The notes under the pieces were generated by a model. The model was not told the DNA's origin. It saw only the letters and a list, made by a program, of their open reading frames with translations, and did no database searches. The position numbers and the translations under genes are program-made. This document shows positions 27,045 through 35,375 of a stretch of DNA of 64,000 bases, piece by piece (within the stretch, counting starts at the first letter, position 1; each line of letters opens with the position of its first letter). Origin of the DNA: Paenibacillus sp. EZ-K15 (lineage in GTDB: Bacteria; Bacillota; Bacilli; Paenibacillales; Paenibacillaceae). Where the stretch lies: positions 413,649 to 477,648 of the forward strand of contig NZ_PDHM01000016.1 in the NCBI RefSeq assembly GCF_002573715.1, read 5' to 3'.

Positions 27045-27753
27045 AACCCTGTCAATCAGGGCGGAGGAAGATGAGCTTATGGATGACTTCTCCATGGGAG
27101 GAGAAGAGCTGAGCGAAGCGCTGAAGCATTTAAGGTGGCTGAATCGGATCTTTGCTGCACCGGGACCTACCCTGGACGGCGTGGAGAAGCTTTGGAAATC
27201 GATTGGCAGCCCGAGGACCCTTAGCATCATGGACGTAGGGGCCGGTTCAGGCGATGTAAACCAGAAGCTGCTGCAATGGTCGGATCAAAGAGGCATCCAG
27301 CTGAATATTACCTTGGTCGATATGACGGAAGAAGCATGCGATGAGGCTAGACGACTGTTTCGAAACGAGCCGAGGGTTCAAGTTCGACGTGCCGATGTTA
27401 AAGAGTTACCCGATGCATCGGCAGATATTGTGACTGGTTCCCAGTTCATCCATCATTTCCAGGGCGATCAGCTGGTGGACATGGTGACGCATATGCTGCG
27501 AACCTCTATTCACGGGGTCGTCATCAATGATATCCATCGGCATCCGGTCCCCTACACGGCAGTTTGGATTACAACGCGCATCATTTCCCGCAATCGTTAT
27601 ATTCGCCATGATGGTCCGTTATCGGTTGCTAAGGGATTTAAAGGGAGAGATTGGAGAGAGCTGAAAAAGCAGCTTAAGCACGACACCATGACCTATGAAT
27701 GGAAGCCGCTGTTCCGCTATTCCGTTGTTATCCCGAACCATCGGGCTCCCTAG
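27031..27753 (+). CDS. SAM-dependent methyltransferase of the PKS cluster
   Basis: A 240-residue class I methyltransferase. The SAM-binding motif is IMDVGAGSGDVNQKLL, followed by the acidic strand end NITLVDMT and the motif around LPDASADIVTGSQFIHHF. ATG 27031 lies inside the PKS gene with AAGGAG upstream; an ATG at 27004 has no site. The arrangement PKS-methyltransferase-flavoprotein suggests it methylates the polyketide phenol or pyrone on oxygen (or carbon). Confidence 0.88.
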   Translation: MSFFRTLSIRAEEDELMDDFSMGGEELSEALKHLRWLNRIFAAPGPTLDGVEKLWKSIGSPRTLSIMDVGAGSGDVNQKLLQWSDQRGIQLNITLVDMTEEACDEARRLFRNEPRVQVRRADVKELPDASADIVTGSQFIHHFQGDQLVDMVTHMLRTSIHGVVINDIHRHPVPYTAVWITTRIISRNRYIRHDGPLSVAKGFKGRDWRELKKQLKHDTMTYEWKPLFRYSVVIPNHRAP

Positions 27754-27812
27754 TCCTCTACTTGTTATCAAGCCAATGTTCTTCAGGCAAGCTATAAGGC
27801 AGGTGGTCATAT

Positions 27813-28964
27813 ATGTCAAAGCAAGCGGATGTTATTGTTATCGGAGCGGGTGTAGCCGGTACCAGCTGTGCACTACAGCTTGCAAAGCAAGAGTATCGTA
27901 CGATATTGCTGGATCGGCAATCATTTCCACGCCACAAAACCTGCGGTGAATTCATGTCTCCGGAGACCAAAGAGATGCTGGATTATCTAGGCGTCGATCT
28001 AGTGGGTCAAGAGATTAAGCCCAGCCCCATGGATCATGCCAAAATCGTGATGCCACACGGCGGTGAAATTACCGCTCCGTTACCGGGACAGGCCACAGGC
28101 ATCAGCCGCTATGAGCTGGATCGCCTCCTACATGAGAATGCAGTGGCTGCGGGTGCGGAAGTTGTCACGGGAACAACCGTGACCGATATTCAGAAGCTCG
28201 GTGATCATCGGTATGAAGTCGATGTAAGGCAAGGGAACGAGCGCGTTCGATATGAGGCAAGGGCCGTCATTGGTGCATATGGTACGAAAAGGCCGCGCGG
28301 CGTTGCCACTGCCGAGGAGTATCGGGATGATACCGTATATGTGGGCATAAAATCACATTTTAGCGGCATTACGATACCTTCCCGGGTAGAGCTGTACTTT
28401 TGCGAGGGGGGTTATGTCGGAATCTCGCCGATTGAAAATAGGACAGTTAATGTGGCTGCGTTGCTGACCTTGAATTCAGTGCAGGGCAGCGGCAAATCGG
28501 TGACTGAAATTCTCCGGGCTGCTTCATGCACGAACAGAAAGTTGGCCGAACGAATGGCTGAAGGAGAGCCTGTTTCGGGAACCCAGGTATCAATTGCTCC
28601 GCTTCGTTTATCCCATACGCCGCATCCATGGTCGGAATATCCGCATATCGGCGATGCCATGCTAATGCTTCCACCGCTGTGTGGGGACGGGATGTCGGTT
28701 GCTCTGCGGTCCTCGCTGATATGCGCTCGTTGGACCAATTCCTATTTAAAGGGAGAAATAAACTTCGAACAATGGCGAGATCAATATACACTTGAAGCCA
28801 ATCGTACGTTTACGGAGCTTCTCAGAAGAGCAAGGAGAATTCAGAACCTGGCTTTCGCCAAAACCAACCGCTTCTATCCAGGCATTGCCCGGATGATTCC
28901 AGGATTGGCGTCCTATATCGTAAAAGCTACCCGGTTATCCGCATCGGGTATAGGCTCCAGATAA
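27813..28964 (+). CDS. FAD-dependent oxidoreductase (geranylgeranyl reductase/hydroxylase-like)
   Basis: A 383-residue flavoprotein. The FAD dinucleotide fold is VIVIGAGVAGTSCALQLAK; PRHKTCGEFMSP matches the Cys-Gly-Glu region of geranylgeranyl-reductase/aromatic hydroxylase relatives; and GDAMLMLPPLCGDGMSVAL is the second FAD-contact motif, though with PPLCGDG in place of the usual PFTGEG. It is the third gene of the PKS operon and would oxidise or reduce the lipid product, for instance ring hydroxylation towards a quinone (inference). Confidence 0.88.
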   Translation: MSKQADVIVIGAGVAGTSCALQLAKQEYRTILLDRQSFPRHKTCGEFMSPETKEMLDYLGVDLVGQEIKPSPMDHAKIVMPHGGEITAPLPGQATGISRYELDRLLHENAVAAGAEVVTGTTVTDIQKLGDHRYEVDVRQGNERVRYEARAVIGAYGTKRPRGVATAEEYRDDTVYVGIKSHFSGITIPSRVELYFCEGGYVGISPIENRTVNVAALLTLNSVQGSGKSVTEILRAASCTNRKLAERMAEGEPVSGTQVSIAPLRLSHTPHPWSEYPHIGDAMLMLPPLCGDGMSVALRSSLICARWTNSYLKGEINFEQWRDQYTLEANRTFTELLRRARRIQNLAFAKTNRFYPGIARMIPGLASYIVKATRLSASGIGSR

Positions 28965-28988
28965 AAGCCGCAGGATTGCGGCTTTTTT
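28965..28988 (+). terminator. Terminator of the PKS operon
   Basis: AAGCCGCA (28965-28972), loop GGAT, TGCGGCTT (28977-28984), then T residues; it starts directly at the stop codon. Confidence 0.9.
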
Positions 28989-29011
28989 GTATTGTTATTT
29001 ACGGATTTGCG

Positions 29012-29040
29012 TTGACTTTGGATAGATTATAATTTATTAT
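29012..29040 (+). promoter_or_regulatory. Probable sigma-A promoter of the DinB gene
   Basis: TTGACT (29012-29017), 17-base spacer, TATTAT (29035-29040). Confidence 0.6.
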
Positions 29041-29101
29041 GTTTGTTAATAAATAGACATATTTAAATAATGTTTATTATTTCGATGAATAGAGGGGCGT
29101 A

Positions 29102-29650
29102 ATGCAGGATCGACAGTATTCATCTGATCCGACCGGGGTCATTCGAAGTACTCTTGATTTTCAGTTCCAAATCGCTTGGCAGATGCTCGACTTGCATCTC
29201 ACGGGGCTTCAAGATGAGGAGTTTCATTGGCGACCTGCTTCGAAGGGACTCCACGTTTACCGTGAATCTGGAATCTGGCTAGCGGAATGGCCGGAATCCG
29301 AGGATTACGAGATTGGCCCGCCGAATATATCTTGGCTGACATGGCATATCACATACTGGTGGTCTATGGTACTGAATCATTCGTTCGGCAGCGGGGCATT
29401 GGCCCGTGAAGACATCCATTCTATGGGTAACATCCAAGAGACTAGAGATAGAATAAATGAATTGAGCAGCGAGTGGAAATGTGAAATGTCGGCTTTGACG
29501 GACGAAGCGTTCCTTTCTACGGAACGAACGTTATGGCCTTTCGCGGATAAGCCTTTTCATGAATTGGCAGCCTGGCTAAATCTGGAACTGATGAAAAATG
29601 CGGCTGAGATTGGTTACTGCCGTTTCCTTTATGCTGTTCACAAGAAATAA
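29102..29650 (+). CDS. DinB-family protein
   Basis: A 182-residue four-helix protein: STLDFQFQIAWQMLDLHLTGLQDEEFHWRP is the DinB opening, NISWLTWHITYWWSMVLNH supplies a His expected to bind metal, and ELAAWLNLELMKNAAEIGYCRFL closes the bundle. ATG 29102 has an AGAGGGG site. Single gene with its own promoter. Family members are metal-dependent thiol or thiol-S-transferases; the exact role is unknown. Confidence 0.82.
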   Translation: MQDRQYSSDPTGVIRSTLDFQFQIAWQMLDLHLTGLQDEEFHWRPASKGLHVYRESGIWLAEWPESEDYEIGPPNISWLTWHITYWWSMVLNHSFGSGALAREDIHSMGNIQETRDRINELSSEWKCEMSALTDEAFLSTERTLWPFADKPFHELAAWLNLELMKNAAEIGYCRFLYAVHKK

Positions 29651-29720
29651 TACATTTATCCATGTACACTACGTCGCATAATGATATCCGAAAGATTGGC
29701 TTTCATAACGATGATAAATG

Positions 29721-29759
29721 AAGGGCTGCTAAGTTGCTTGGTGCAACCTGGCAGCCCTT
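29721..29759. terminator. Two-part hairpin between convergent genes
   Basis: AAGGGCTGC (29721-29729) pairs with GCAGCCCTT (29751-29759), with an inner GTTGC/GCAAC stem. T-tails are weak on both strands, but its position between convergent genes fits a shared terminator. Confidence 0.6.
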
Positions 29760-29768
29760 ATATGTAAA

Positions 29769-30230
29769 TTAAGAATGAGTCACTTCATTCTCAATGACGA
29801 TGCGATTTAGCTTTACATTTACCGGCGCCGCTATCGTATCGCCAACAGGGCATTTACTCTCCAGAAATTCAACAAACTGCTCAACCTTCTCGGGGGAGGA
29901 AGGGGTCCTGATGTAGAAGGTGTACCGAATATCGGAGTATCCAGGGCGTACGTCAGAGCGATTAAAGAATCCATCCAGGTCAAGGTCGCCTTCTACATCA
30001 ACTCTGAAATCTTCAAGGATCACATCGAATTTTGGTGCATAGACACGGGCCACAATCGATTGGCATGCCCCCAGGGAGGCAAGCAGAGCTTCCACGGGGT
30101 TCATTCCGGTATCCGTACCTCCAAGGCTTTTCGGTTCATCGATGACGAACTCGAACTGCCTTACATTAGTAACAACTCTGACCCCTTCTTGCAAATGGGC
30201 AGTTGCCTTGAACGTTTGAACACTTGGCAT
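29769..30230 (-). CDS. OsmC-family protein (peroxide-detoxifying type)
   Basis: A 153-residue OsmC protein. The two family cysteines are present in SLGACQSIVARVYA and ESKCPVGDTI, consistent with thiol peroxidase or related activity. ATG 30230 is preferred because GGGAGATG lies nine bases upstream; the reading frame extends to 30263. The group is closest to YhfA-type OsmC proteins by eye. Stands alone. Confidence 0.88.
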   Translation of the reverse strand: MPSVQTFKATAHLQEGVRVVTNVRQFEFVIDEPKSLGGTDTGMNPVEALLASLGACQSIVARVYAPKFDVILEDFRVDVEGDLDLDGFFNRSDVRPGYSDIRYTFYIRTPSSPEKVEQFVEFLESKCPVGDTIAAPVNVKLNRIVIENEVTHS

Positions 30231-30414
30231 ATAGCACATCTCCCTTTTTCTAGACAGCCCCATACGGCGTGGGTGATCTGTCTCTATATCATAATCTTTA
30301 CTATTTTACTAGGTTTAGTGTGAATTATAATTCTATTTAGCATGATCTGTCAATAGAACATGAATCGTACGATATGATGGGCGTTTGTTATTCCCATGCA
30401 AGGACCAGGAGGAA

Positions 30415-30456
30415 GGCAAAAAAATAGAGCGTGTTCTCGTTGCGAAAACACGCTCT
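30415..30456 (-). terminator. Terminator of mscL
   Basis: On the minus strand AGAGCGTGTT (30456-30447) pairs with AACACGCTCT (30435-30426), followed by ATTTTTTT. Confidence 0.92.
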
Positions 30457-30475
30457 CTGGATCAGTTCCATATTA

Positions 30476-30871
30476 TTATTCGGAAGCCTTATTTTGTTGT
30501 TTCAGCAAATCGCGAATTTCAGTCAACAACAGTTCTTCCTTCGATGGAGCCGGTGGTTCTTCAGCTTTAGTATCTTCTTTGCGTTTAAAGCGGTTAAGCG
30601 TACGGATGAACATGAAAATCGAGAAGGAGACGATAAGGAAATCTACGACCGTCTGCAGAAAAACTCCATACGTCAGCGTTGCATCTCCGATTGTCGCATC
30701 TAGTCCTGATAAATTGACTCCTCCAAGGAGCAAGCCAATTACCGGCATAATGATATCGCTCACCAAGGAGGAGACGATTTTGCCGAAAGCAGCACCAATG
30801 ATAACCCCAATGGCTAAATCTAGTACGTTACCCTTAAGCGCAAAGGTTTTAAATTCTTTTAACAAATTCAT
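30476..30871 (-). CDS. mscL: Large-conductance mechanosensitive channel
   Basis: A 131-residue MscL. The N-terminal helix and TM1 read [32 protein letters not shown] with the family's FxxFxxxGN-DLA pattern; TM2 is [22 protein letters not shown]; the C-terminal helix is charged ([16 protein letters not shown]). The pore releases solutes during hypo-osmotic shock. Length and motifs are normal for the family. Confidence 0.96.
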   Translation of the reverse strand: MNLLKEFKTFALKGNVLDLAIGVIIGAAFGKIVSSLVSDIIMPVIGLLLGGVNLSGLDATIGDATLTYGVFLQTVVDFLIVSFSIFMFIRTLNRFKRKEDTKAEEPPAPSKEELLLTEIRDLLKQQNKASE

Positions 30872-31098
30872 AATAAGTCACCTGCTTTTCAATCCAAAAT
30901 GTAGGGCGGCGATTAATCTACCACTCGAAATATCCTATCAGCAACTAGTGAAATGCGCAAGATCGTTAAGTCGTATCTTTTCTACGGAAACGTAGGCGAG
31001 CCGCCGCTTGCCCTATACAGGTTGACCAATAGGTGGCGTTCATGTTAAGTTTTTAATATTCGCACAATAACGGGATCGAATGAAGGAGGGATAAAGCG

Positions 31099-31239
31099 AT
31101 GACTGAATTAGAGGTTGTAGATGTTTATGTGAACCTGTCAATACTAGGAAGCATTAGACAAGGTTCACACCATAACCAATCAGATACCGGAACTTTATCC
31201 TTCTATACTTATATGCAGGCAAATTTAGCGTTAGCTTGA
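31099..31239 (+). CDS. Candidate 46-residue leader peptide of the ABC-F gene
   Basis: ATG 31099 follows a strong GAAGGAGGG site by eight bases and opens a 46-codon frame (MTELEVVDVYVNLSILGSIR onwards). It ends 40 bases before a terminator-like hairpin that itself precedes the ABC-F gene. Short translated leaders followed by an attenuator are the known control of antibiotic-resistance ABC-F genes such as vmlR and vga types. Inside the frame, TAACCAA (31173-31179) is complementary to TTGGTTA (31266-31272) next to the hairpin, a possible alternative pairing. No homologue recognised. Confidence 0.5.
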   Translation: MTELEVVDVYVNLSILGSIRQGSHHNQSDTGTLSFYTYMQANLALA

Positions 31240-31276
31240 TCGTCGCTTGTTTCTTTATGGTATAGTTGGTTAATGT

Positions 31277-31322
31277 AAGCGTAGAAAGCACCGGATTTCT
31301 GGTGTTTTCGCGCTTTTTTTTT
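31277..31322 (+). promoter_or_regulatory. Transcription attenuator upstream of the ABC-F gene
   Basis: AAGCG (31277-31281) and GAAAGCACC (31284-31292) pair with GGTGTTTTC (31301-31309) and CGCTT (31311-31315), followed by nine T residues (31314-31322). A terminator 35 bases before a start codon implies regulated readthrough. Confidence 0.7.
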
Positions 31323-31356
31323 CGTTCTGAAATTTTGCCATAGAGGGATGAAGAAA

Positions 31357-32853
31357 ATGTCATTAATCAATGTTTCTAACCTTTCGTTTGCTTATGATAG
31401 CAGCTATGATCCGATATTCGAACAGGTGAGCTTTCAAATCGATACCGATTGGAAATTGGGGTTTACCGGAAGAAACGGCAGGGGGAAAACCACGTTTCTG
31501 AATCTGCTGCAAGGCAAGTACGAATACAGCGGGAATATTTCGGCCACCGTGAGTTTCGAATATTTCCCTTATCATGTCGAGAACAAAGACTATCTGACCA
31601 TGGATGTTATCGAAGAGATCTATCCGGAGTATGTGCATTGGCAAATCGTGCGCGAGTTTAACTTGTTAAAGGTTTCGGAAGATGTACTATACCGGCCTTT
31701 TGCATCATTATCCAGCGGAGAACAGACCAAAGTGATGCTGGCTGCGCTGTTTACCAAGGAGAACCGCTTCCTTTTGATTGACGAACCGACCAATCATCTG
31801 GATATGCATGCGAGAAAATTGGTCAGCGACTATCTCAGCAAGAAAAGCGGATTTATTCTGGTGTCTCACGATAGATCATTCTTGGATGACTGCGTAGACC
31901 ACATCCTGTCCATCAATAAAACCAATATCGAGATCCAAAAAGGCAATTTTTCCGCATGGTGGGAAAATAAAAAGAGACAGGATCAATTTGAGCTTGCGAG
32001 TGACGAGAAGCTGAGGAAAGATATTAAACGTTTAACCGATTCTGCAAGAAGGACGGGGAATTGGTCGGATCAGGTGGAGAAATCGAAGAACGGTACCAGA
32101 AATTCAGGCTCCAAAGTAGATAAAGGCTATATTGGCCACAAGGCAGCTAAGATGATGAAGCGCTCCAAAAACCTAGAGCAGCGACAGCAGTCCGCCATAG
32201 AGGAAAAATCGAAGCTCCTTAAAAATATCGAGAGCTCCGAGAATTTGCAGATGTTCCAACTGGATTATCACAAAAAACAACTGGTCCAGCTGGAGGATGT
32301 CTCCATTTCATACGGCTCCAAGACGGTGTGTGAAAACTTGAGTTTTACGATTGAAAAAGGGGACCGAGTTGCCCTCTCGGGCAAAAATGGTTCTGGAAAA
32401 TCCAGTATCCTTAAGCTGATATACGGAGAAGAGATGCAATACACAGGCCAGTTCAACAGGGATAGCCAGCTTAAGATATCCTATGTATCTCAGGACACGT
32501 CCTACCTGCAAGGCAGTTTGACGGATTATGCCATAAGCAGCGGGATTGATGAAAGCCTGTTTAAATCCATATTGCGAAAGCTCGATTTCTCCAGACTTCA
32601 GTTTGAAAAGGATATTTCGACTTATAGCGGGGGACAGAAGAAGAAGGTGCTGATCGCTAAAAGCCTTAGTGAGCATGCTCATTTGTATGTGTGGGATGAA
32701 CCGCTTAATTTTATCGATGTGATCTCTCGCATGCAAATCGAAGAGTTATTGCTTGAGCATGCACCGACGATTCTGTTCGTGGAGCATGATCGTGCATTTT
32801 GCGAGAATGTGGCAACGAAGTTCGTTGAACTTGATGGCCATCAAGAAACATAA
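31357..32853 (+). CDS. Lsa-type ABC-F ribosomal protection protein
   Basis: A 498-residue protein with two ABC domains and no membrane part. Domain 1 has Walker A GRNGRGKTT (38-46), signature LSSGEQ and Walker B LLIDEPTNHLD; domain 2 has SGKNGSGKSS, YSGGQ and VWDEPLNFID. A long charged linker with GKVDKGYIGHKAAKMMKRSK lies between them. Length (498) and N-terminus match the Lsa group, which protects ribosomes from lincosamides, streptogramin A and pleuromutilins. ATG 31357 is nine bases after AGAGGG; ATG 31348 abuts it. Leader peptide and attenuator lie upstream. Confidence 0.88.
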   Translation: MSLINVSNLSFAYDSSYDPIFEQVSFQIDTDWKLGFTGRNGRGKTTFLNLLQGKYEYSGNISATVSFEYFPYHVENKDYLTMDVIEEIYPEYVHWQIVREFNLLKVSEDVLYRPFASLSSGEQTKVMLAALFTKENRFLLIDEPTNHLDMHARKLVSDYLSKKSGFILVSHDRSFLDDCVDHILSINKTNIEIQKGNFSAWWENKKRQDQFELASDEKLRKDIKRLTDSARRTGNWSDQVEKSKNGTRNSGSKVDKGYIGHKAAKMMKRSKNLEQRQQSAIEEKSKLLKNIESSENLQMFQLDYHKKQLVQLEDVSISYGSKTVCENLSFTIEKGDRVALSGKNGSGKSSILKLIYGEEMQYTGQFNRDSQLKISYVSQDTSYLQGSLTDYAISSGIDESLFKSILRKLDFSRLQFEKDISTYSGGQKKKVLIAKSLSEHAHLYVWDEPLNFIDVISRMQIEELLLEHAPTILFVEHDRAFCENVATKFVELDGHQET

Positions 32854-32932
32854 GAAACAATAAGATCGTTATCCCGAAGAAGGAATGAGAGTATTAATTA
32901 GCTAGAATATGTTCCTTAATAGGAAATTACAA

Positions 32933-32971
32933 AAAAAAGCTGTCCGCTAATTAGTTAGCGGCAGCTTTTTT
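32933..32971. terminator. Bidirectional terminator after the ABC-F gene
   Basis: AAAAGCTG-T-CCGCTAA, loop TTAG, TTAGCGG-CAGCTTTTTT; A and T tracts on both sides allow termination from either strand. Confidence 0.88.
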
Positions 32972-32987
32972 ACATTTTGTTGTGATA

Positions 32988-33330
32988 TCAACTAAGACGT
33001 TCATCCAGTAAACCTAACCCTTCCAGTAGCCTGTCAAAACGGCGTGGCGATTCCATCCTCCAAAAGAGCCGAAGTGCCTTCAACCTTTCGCATATGCCCG
33101 AGTTCCATAAATCCGATGAAGCGGTTGCTCAATAATCGGGTTACATTCGAAATCGACCTCGATATCATCCAATCAAGCGGAAAAGAAAAGCGTCTCAGCT
33201 GACGCTCCCGCAAATTGATCGATGGCCCATACCAACTGCCCAAGCTAATGATAAGTGGCGTATAGTAAAAAAATAAACCGTAATTTAATATAAATTCGCA
33301 ATTGATAAGAAATATAAGTGCATCTGGCAT
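32988..33330 (-). pseudogene. Remnant of a DUF1796 (putative papain-like peptidase) gene
   Basis: Read on the minus strand, IISLGSWYGPSINLRERQLR, RFSFPLDWMISRSISNVTRLL and RFIGFMELGHMRKVEG match the start of DUF1796 proteins. The frame then stops at 33034, and a short C-terminal-like tail, FDRLLEGLGLLDERLS, continues in another frame to 32988. About two thirds of the normal length is absent, so an internal deletion is likely. The usual Cys of SLGSWC is Tyr here. No clear ribosome site. Confidence 0.6.
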
Positions 33331-33408
33331 GTTAAGATCTGAAGAGAAAAGACAATCATAGAAACAAGCTGGTTTTAACAGTTAATTAGGCGAGGAGTGT
33401 AACAATCG

Positions 33409-33783
33409 ATGATTAGTAAAGTTGGTCAAATTATGGTGTATGTGAATAATCAGGATCAAGCCGTGAAGTTTTGGACTGAAATGGTAGGATTTCAAGTCAT
33501 AGCTGAAGAGAATAACGGTGAAATGAGATGGATTGAAATTGCTCCAACGAAGAAAGCCGAAACGAGCATCATTCTGCATGACAAGGAGCTCGTAGCCAAA
33601 ATGTCGCCTGGAATGAATTTGGGCACACCTTCTTTAATGTTTTTCACGGAAAATTTCGATGCGTTGCACAGCCATTTAACCAGCCATAATATCAACGTCG
33701 GCGAAGTGGTGAATTTGCCTTCCGGCAGAGTGTTCAACTTTGCGGATTATGAAGAAAACTATTTTGCTGTCATGGAAAAATAA
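33409..33783 (+). CDS. VOC (glyoxalase/bleomycin-resistance) superfamily protein
   Basis: A 124-residue protein with one VOC module: ISKVGQIMVYVNNQDQAVKFWTEMVGFQVI at the start and VVNLPSGRVFNFADYEENYFAVME at the end, where the last Glu is a typical metal ligand. RBS GCGAGGAG is 15 bases from the ATG, rather far. The substrate is not predictable. A terminator follows. Confidence 0.86.
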   Translation: MISKVGQIMVYVNNQDQAVKFWTEMVGFQVIAEENNGEMRWIEIAPTKKAETSIILHDKELVAKMSPGMNLGTPSLMFFTENFDALHSHLTSHNINVGEVVNLPSGRVFNFADYEENYFAVMEK

Positions 33784-33819
33784 TAACCGATCAGATCAAC
33801 CATAGATCGGATGGATGTG

Positions 33820-33846
33820 AAGTCGCCTATTTGGCGGCTTTTTTGT
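33820..33846 (+). terminator. Terminator after the VOC gene
   Basis: AAGTCGCC (33820-33827), loop TATTT, GGCGGCTT (33833-33840) and a T6 tail. Confidence 0.85.
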
Positions 33847-33941
33847 GTATTCTTTGGTATAACGCTTAGATGGTGGGCGTTATACTTTTTTCCTGCATTC
33901 GCTATAATGGATACAGTGATTGAAGGAAAGGGATGTCATGT

Positions 33942-35069
33942 ATGAAGAAAGTGATCGTCATTGGATCGGGAATACTGGGGGCATCGACTGCTTATCAGTT
34001 AGCAAAAATGGGAGCGGAAGTCCTTATTATAGACCGCAAAGATAAAGGACAGGCTACGGATGCCGCGGCAGGCATTATCTGCCCCTGGCTATCGCAAAGG
34101 CGGAATCAAGCGTGGTACCAATTAGCCAAGGCGGGCGCACGTTTTTACCCTGAGTTAGTGAAAGAACTCATCAGCGAAGGCGAGACAGAAACAGGCTACG
34201 CCCAAGTCGGCGCTCTTAGCATTCATGAGGATTTGGATAAAATCCGCAAGATGGAGGAACGGGCTCATATTCGGAAAACAGATGCTCCGGAAATCGGTGA
34301 GATTACCCGGCTGAATGAGGGAGAAACCCATGAGCGTTTTCCTTTGCTTGGTAAAGGTTATCATTCCGTCCATATTAGCGGTGCCGCCCGTATCGATGGT
34401 CGTGCGCTGCGCGATGCGCTGATCCGGTCCGCACAGAGGAACGGGGCCAAGATTATAGACGGGGATGCCGCATTGCAATACGAATCGAATCGTGTTATCG
34501 GAGCAGCAGTCGGAGCTGATAGCTTCGAGGCTGATGAAGTCATTGTTTGTGCCGGTGCATGGGCTAATCAACTGCTTCAGCCATTAGGCATTCACTTTCA
34601 GGTTCGTTTTCAAAAAGCGCAAATCATGCATGTACAGGCGCCTGATCAGCAAGATACAGGTGACTGGCCGGTCGTCATACCGCCTTCGGATCAATATTTG
34701 CTCTCTTTTGATAACCAGAAGATTGTGATCGGAGCGACTCACGAAAATGAAGTCAATGGCTACGATACAAGAGTAACACCAGGCGGCATGCAGGAAATCC
34801 TGAATAAAGGATTGGCCTTAGCGCCTGGTTTGGCTGACAGCACATTTGAGGAGGTACGAGTCGGGTTTCGTCCGTTCACACCCGGATTTCTTCCGGTTAT
34901 GGGTGCTGTCCCTGGCTGGGAAGGCCTTATTACGGCAAACGGACTGGGCGCGTCCGGATTAACGATGGGGCCATTTATCGGAAGCCAACTTGCAAAGATG
35001 GCACTTGGAATGCCGCTGGATATCGACATTCATCCATATGATGTTCGTACAGCGATCGAAGAGAGTTGA
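33942..35069 (+). CDS. FAD-dependent amino acid/glycine oxidase-like oxidoreductase (DAO family)
   Basis: A 375-residue DAO-family flavoenzyme. The FAD motif KVIVIGSGILGASTAYQLAKMGAE is at the N-terminus; DAAAGIICPWLSQRRN is the second contact region; VRVGFRPFTPGFLPVMG and GASGLTMGPFIG are C-terminal family signatures. ATG 33942 is chosen at ten bases from GAAGGAAAGGG; ATG 33933 lies next to it. TATAAT at 33903-33908 is a likely -10. The enzyme would oxidise a D-amino acid, glycine or sarcosine-like amine; specificity cannot be told. Confidence 0.88.
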   Translation: MKKVIVIGSGILGASTAYQLAKMGAEVLIIDRKDKGQATDAAAGIICPWLSQRRNQAWYQLAKAGARFYPELVKELISEGETETGYAQVGALSIHEDLDKIRKMEERAHIRKTDAPEIGEITRLNEGETHERFPLLGKGYHSVHISGAARIDGRALRDALIRSAQRNGAKIIDGDAALQYESNRVIGAAVGADSFEADEVIVCAGAWANQLLQPLGIHFQVRFQKAQIMHVQAPDQQDTGDWPVVIPPSDQYLLSFDNQKIVIGATHENEVNGYDTRVTPGGMQEILNKGLALAPGLADSTFEEVRVGFRPFTPGFLPVMGAVPGWEGLITANGLGASGLTMGPFIGSQLAKMALGMPLDIDIHPYDVRTAIEES

Positions 35070-35154
35070 GGCATGGCGGGGTATCTCCTGTTAAAGGGAT
35101 CATGTGAACATATGTGGACGGAGTGAAAAGCCCATTTGAATATTGGATATGATG

Positions 35155-35178
35155 AAAGCCGCGAAATTCGCGGCTTTT
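35155..35178 (+). terminator. Terminator after the DAO gene
   Basis: AAAGCCGCG (35155-35163), loop AAATT, CGCGGCTTT, then TTA. Confidence 0.85.
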
Positions 35179-35375
35179 TATTGTTGAGGAGATTGTGGTC
35201 AAAGCCTGTTATACGGAATGGAAAAGTAATTCGCATCAACGAGTGATCGGGGAAAGCCTCTCGTAAGTGAAAATTATGTGAACATATACTGAAAATTTTC
35301 CTTTGCACAGAAAATCAATGACTACATACATTGCTTTTCATGATAGGAGATACCTTATTTGGTTTTATAGTCCTA
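35179..35375. other. Gene-free leader region of the P450 gene
   Basis: No gene seen. A 12-base direct repeat ATGTGAACATAT occurs at 35102-35113 and again at 35276-35287. A possible promoter (TTGCAC near 35303 and a weak -10 about 17 bases on) would start a transcript running into the folded element described next. Confidence 0.35.

Noticed and set aside
29021..29033. TATAAT at 29028-29033 as the -10 of the DinB gene
   Set aside because: Only ten bases from TTGACT; the TATTAT at 29035 gives the proper 17-base spacing.
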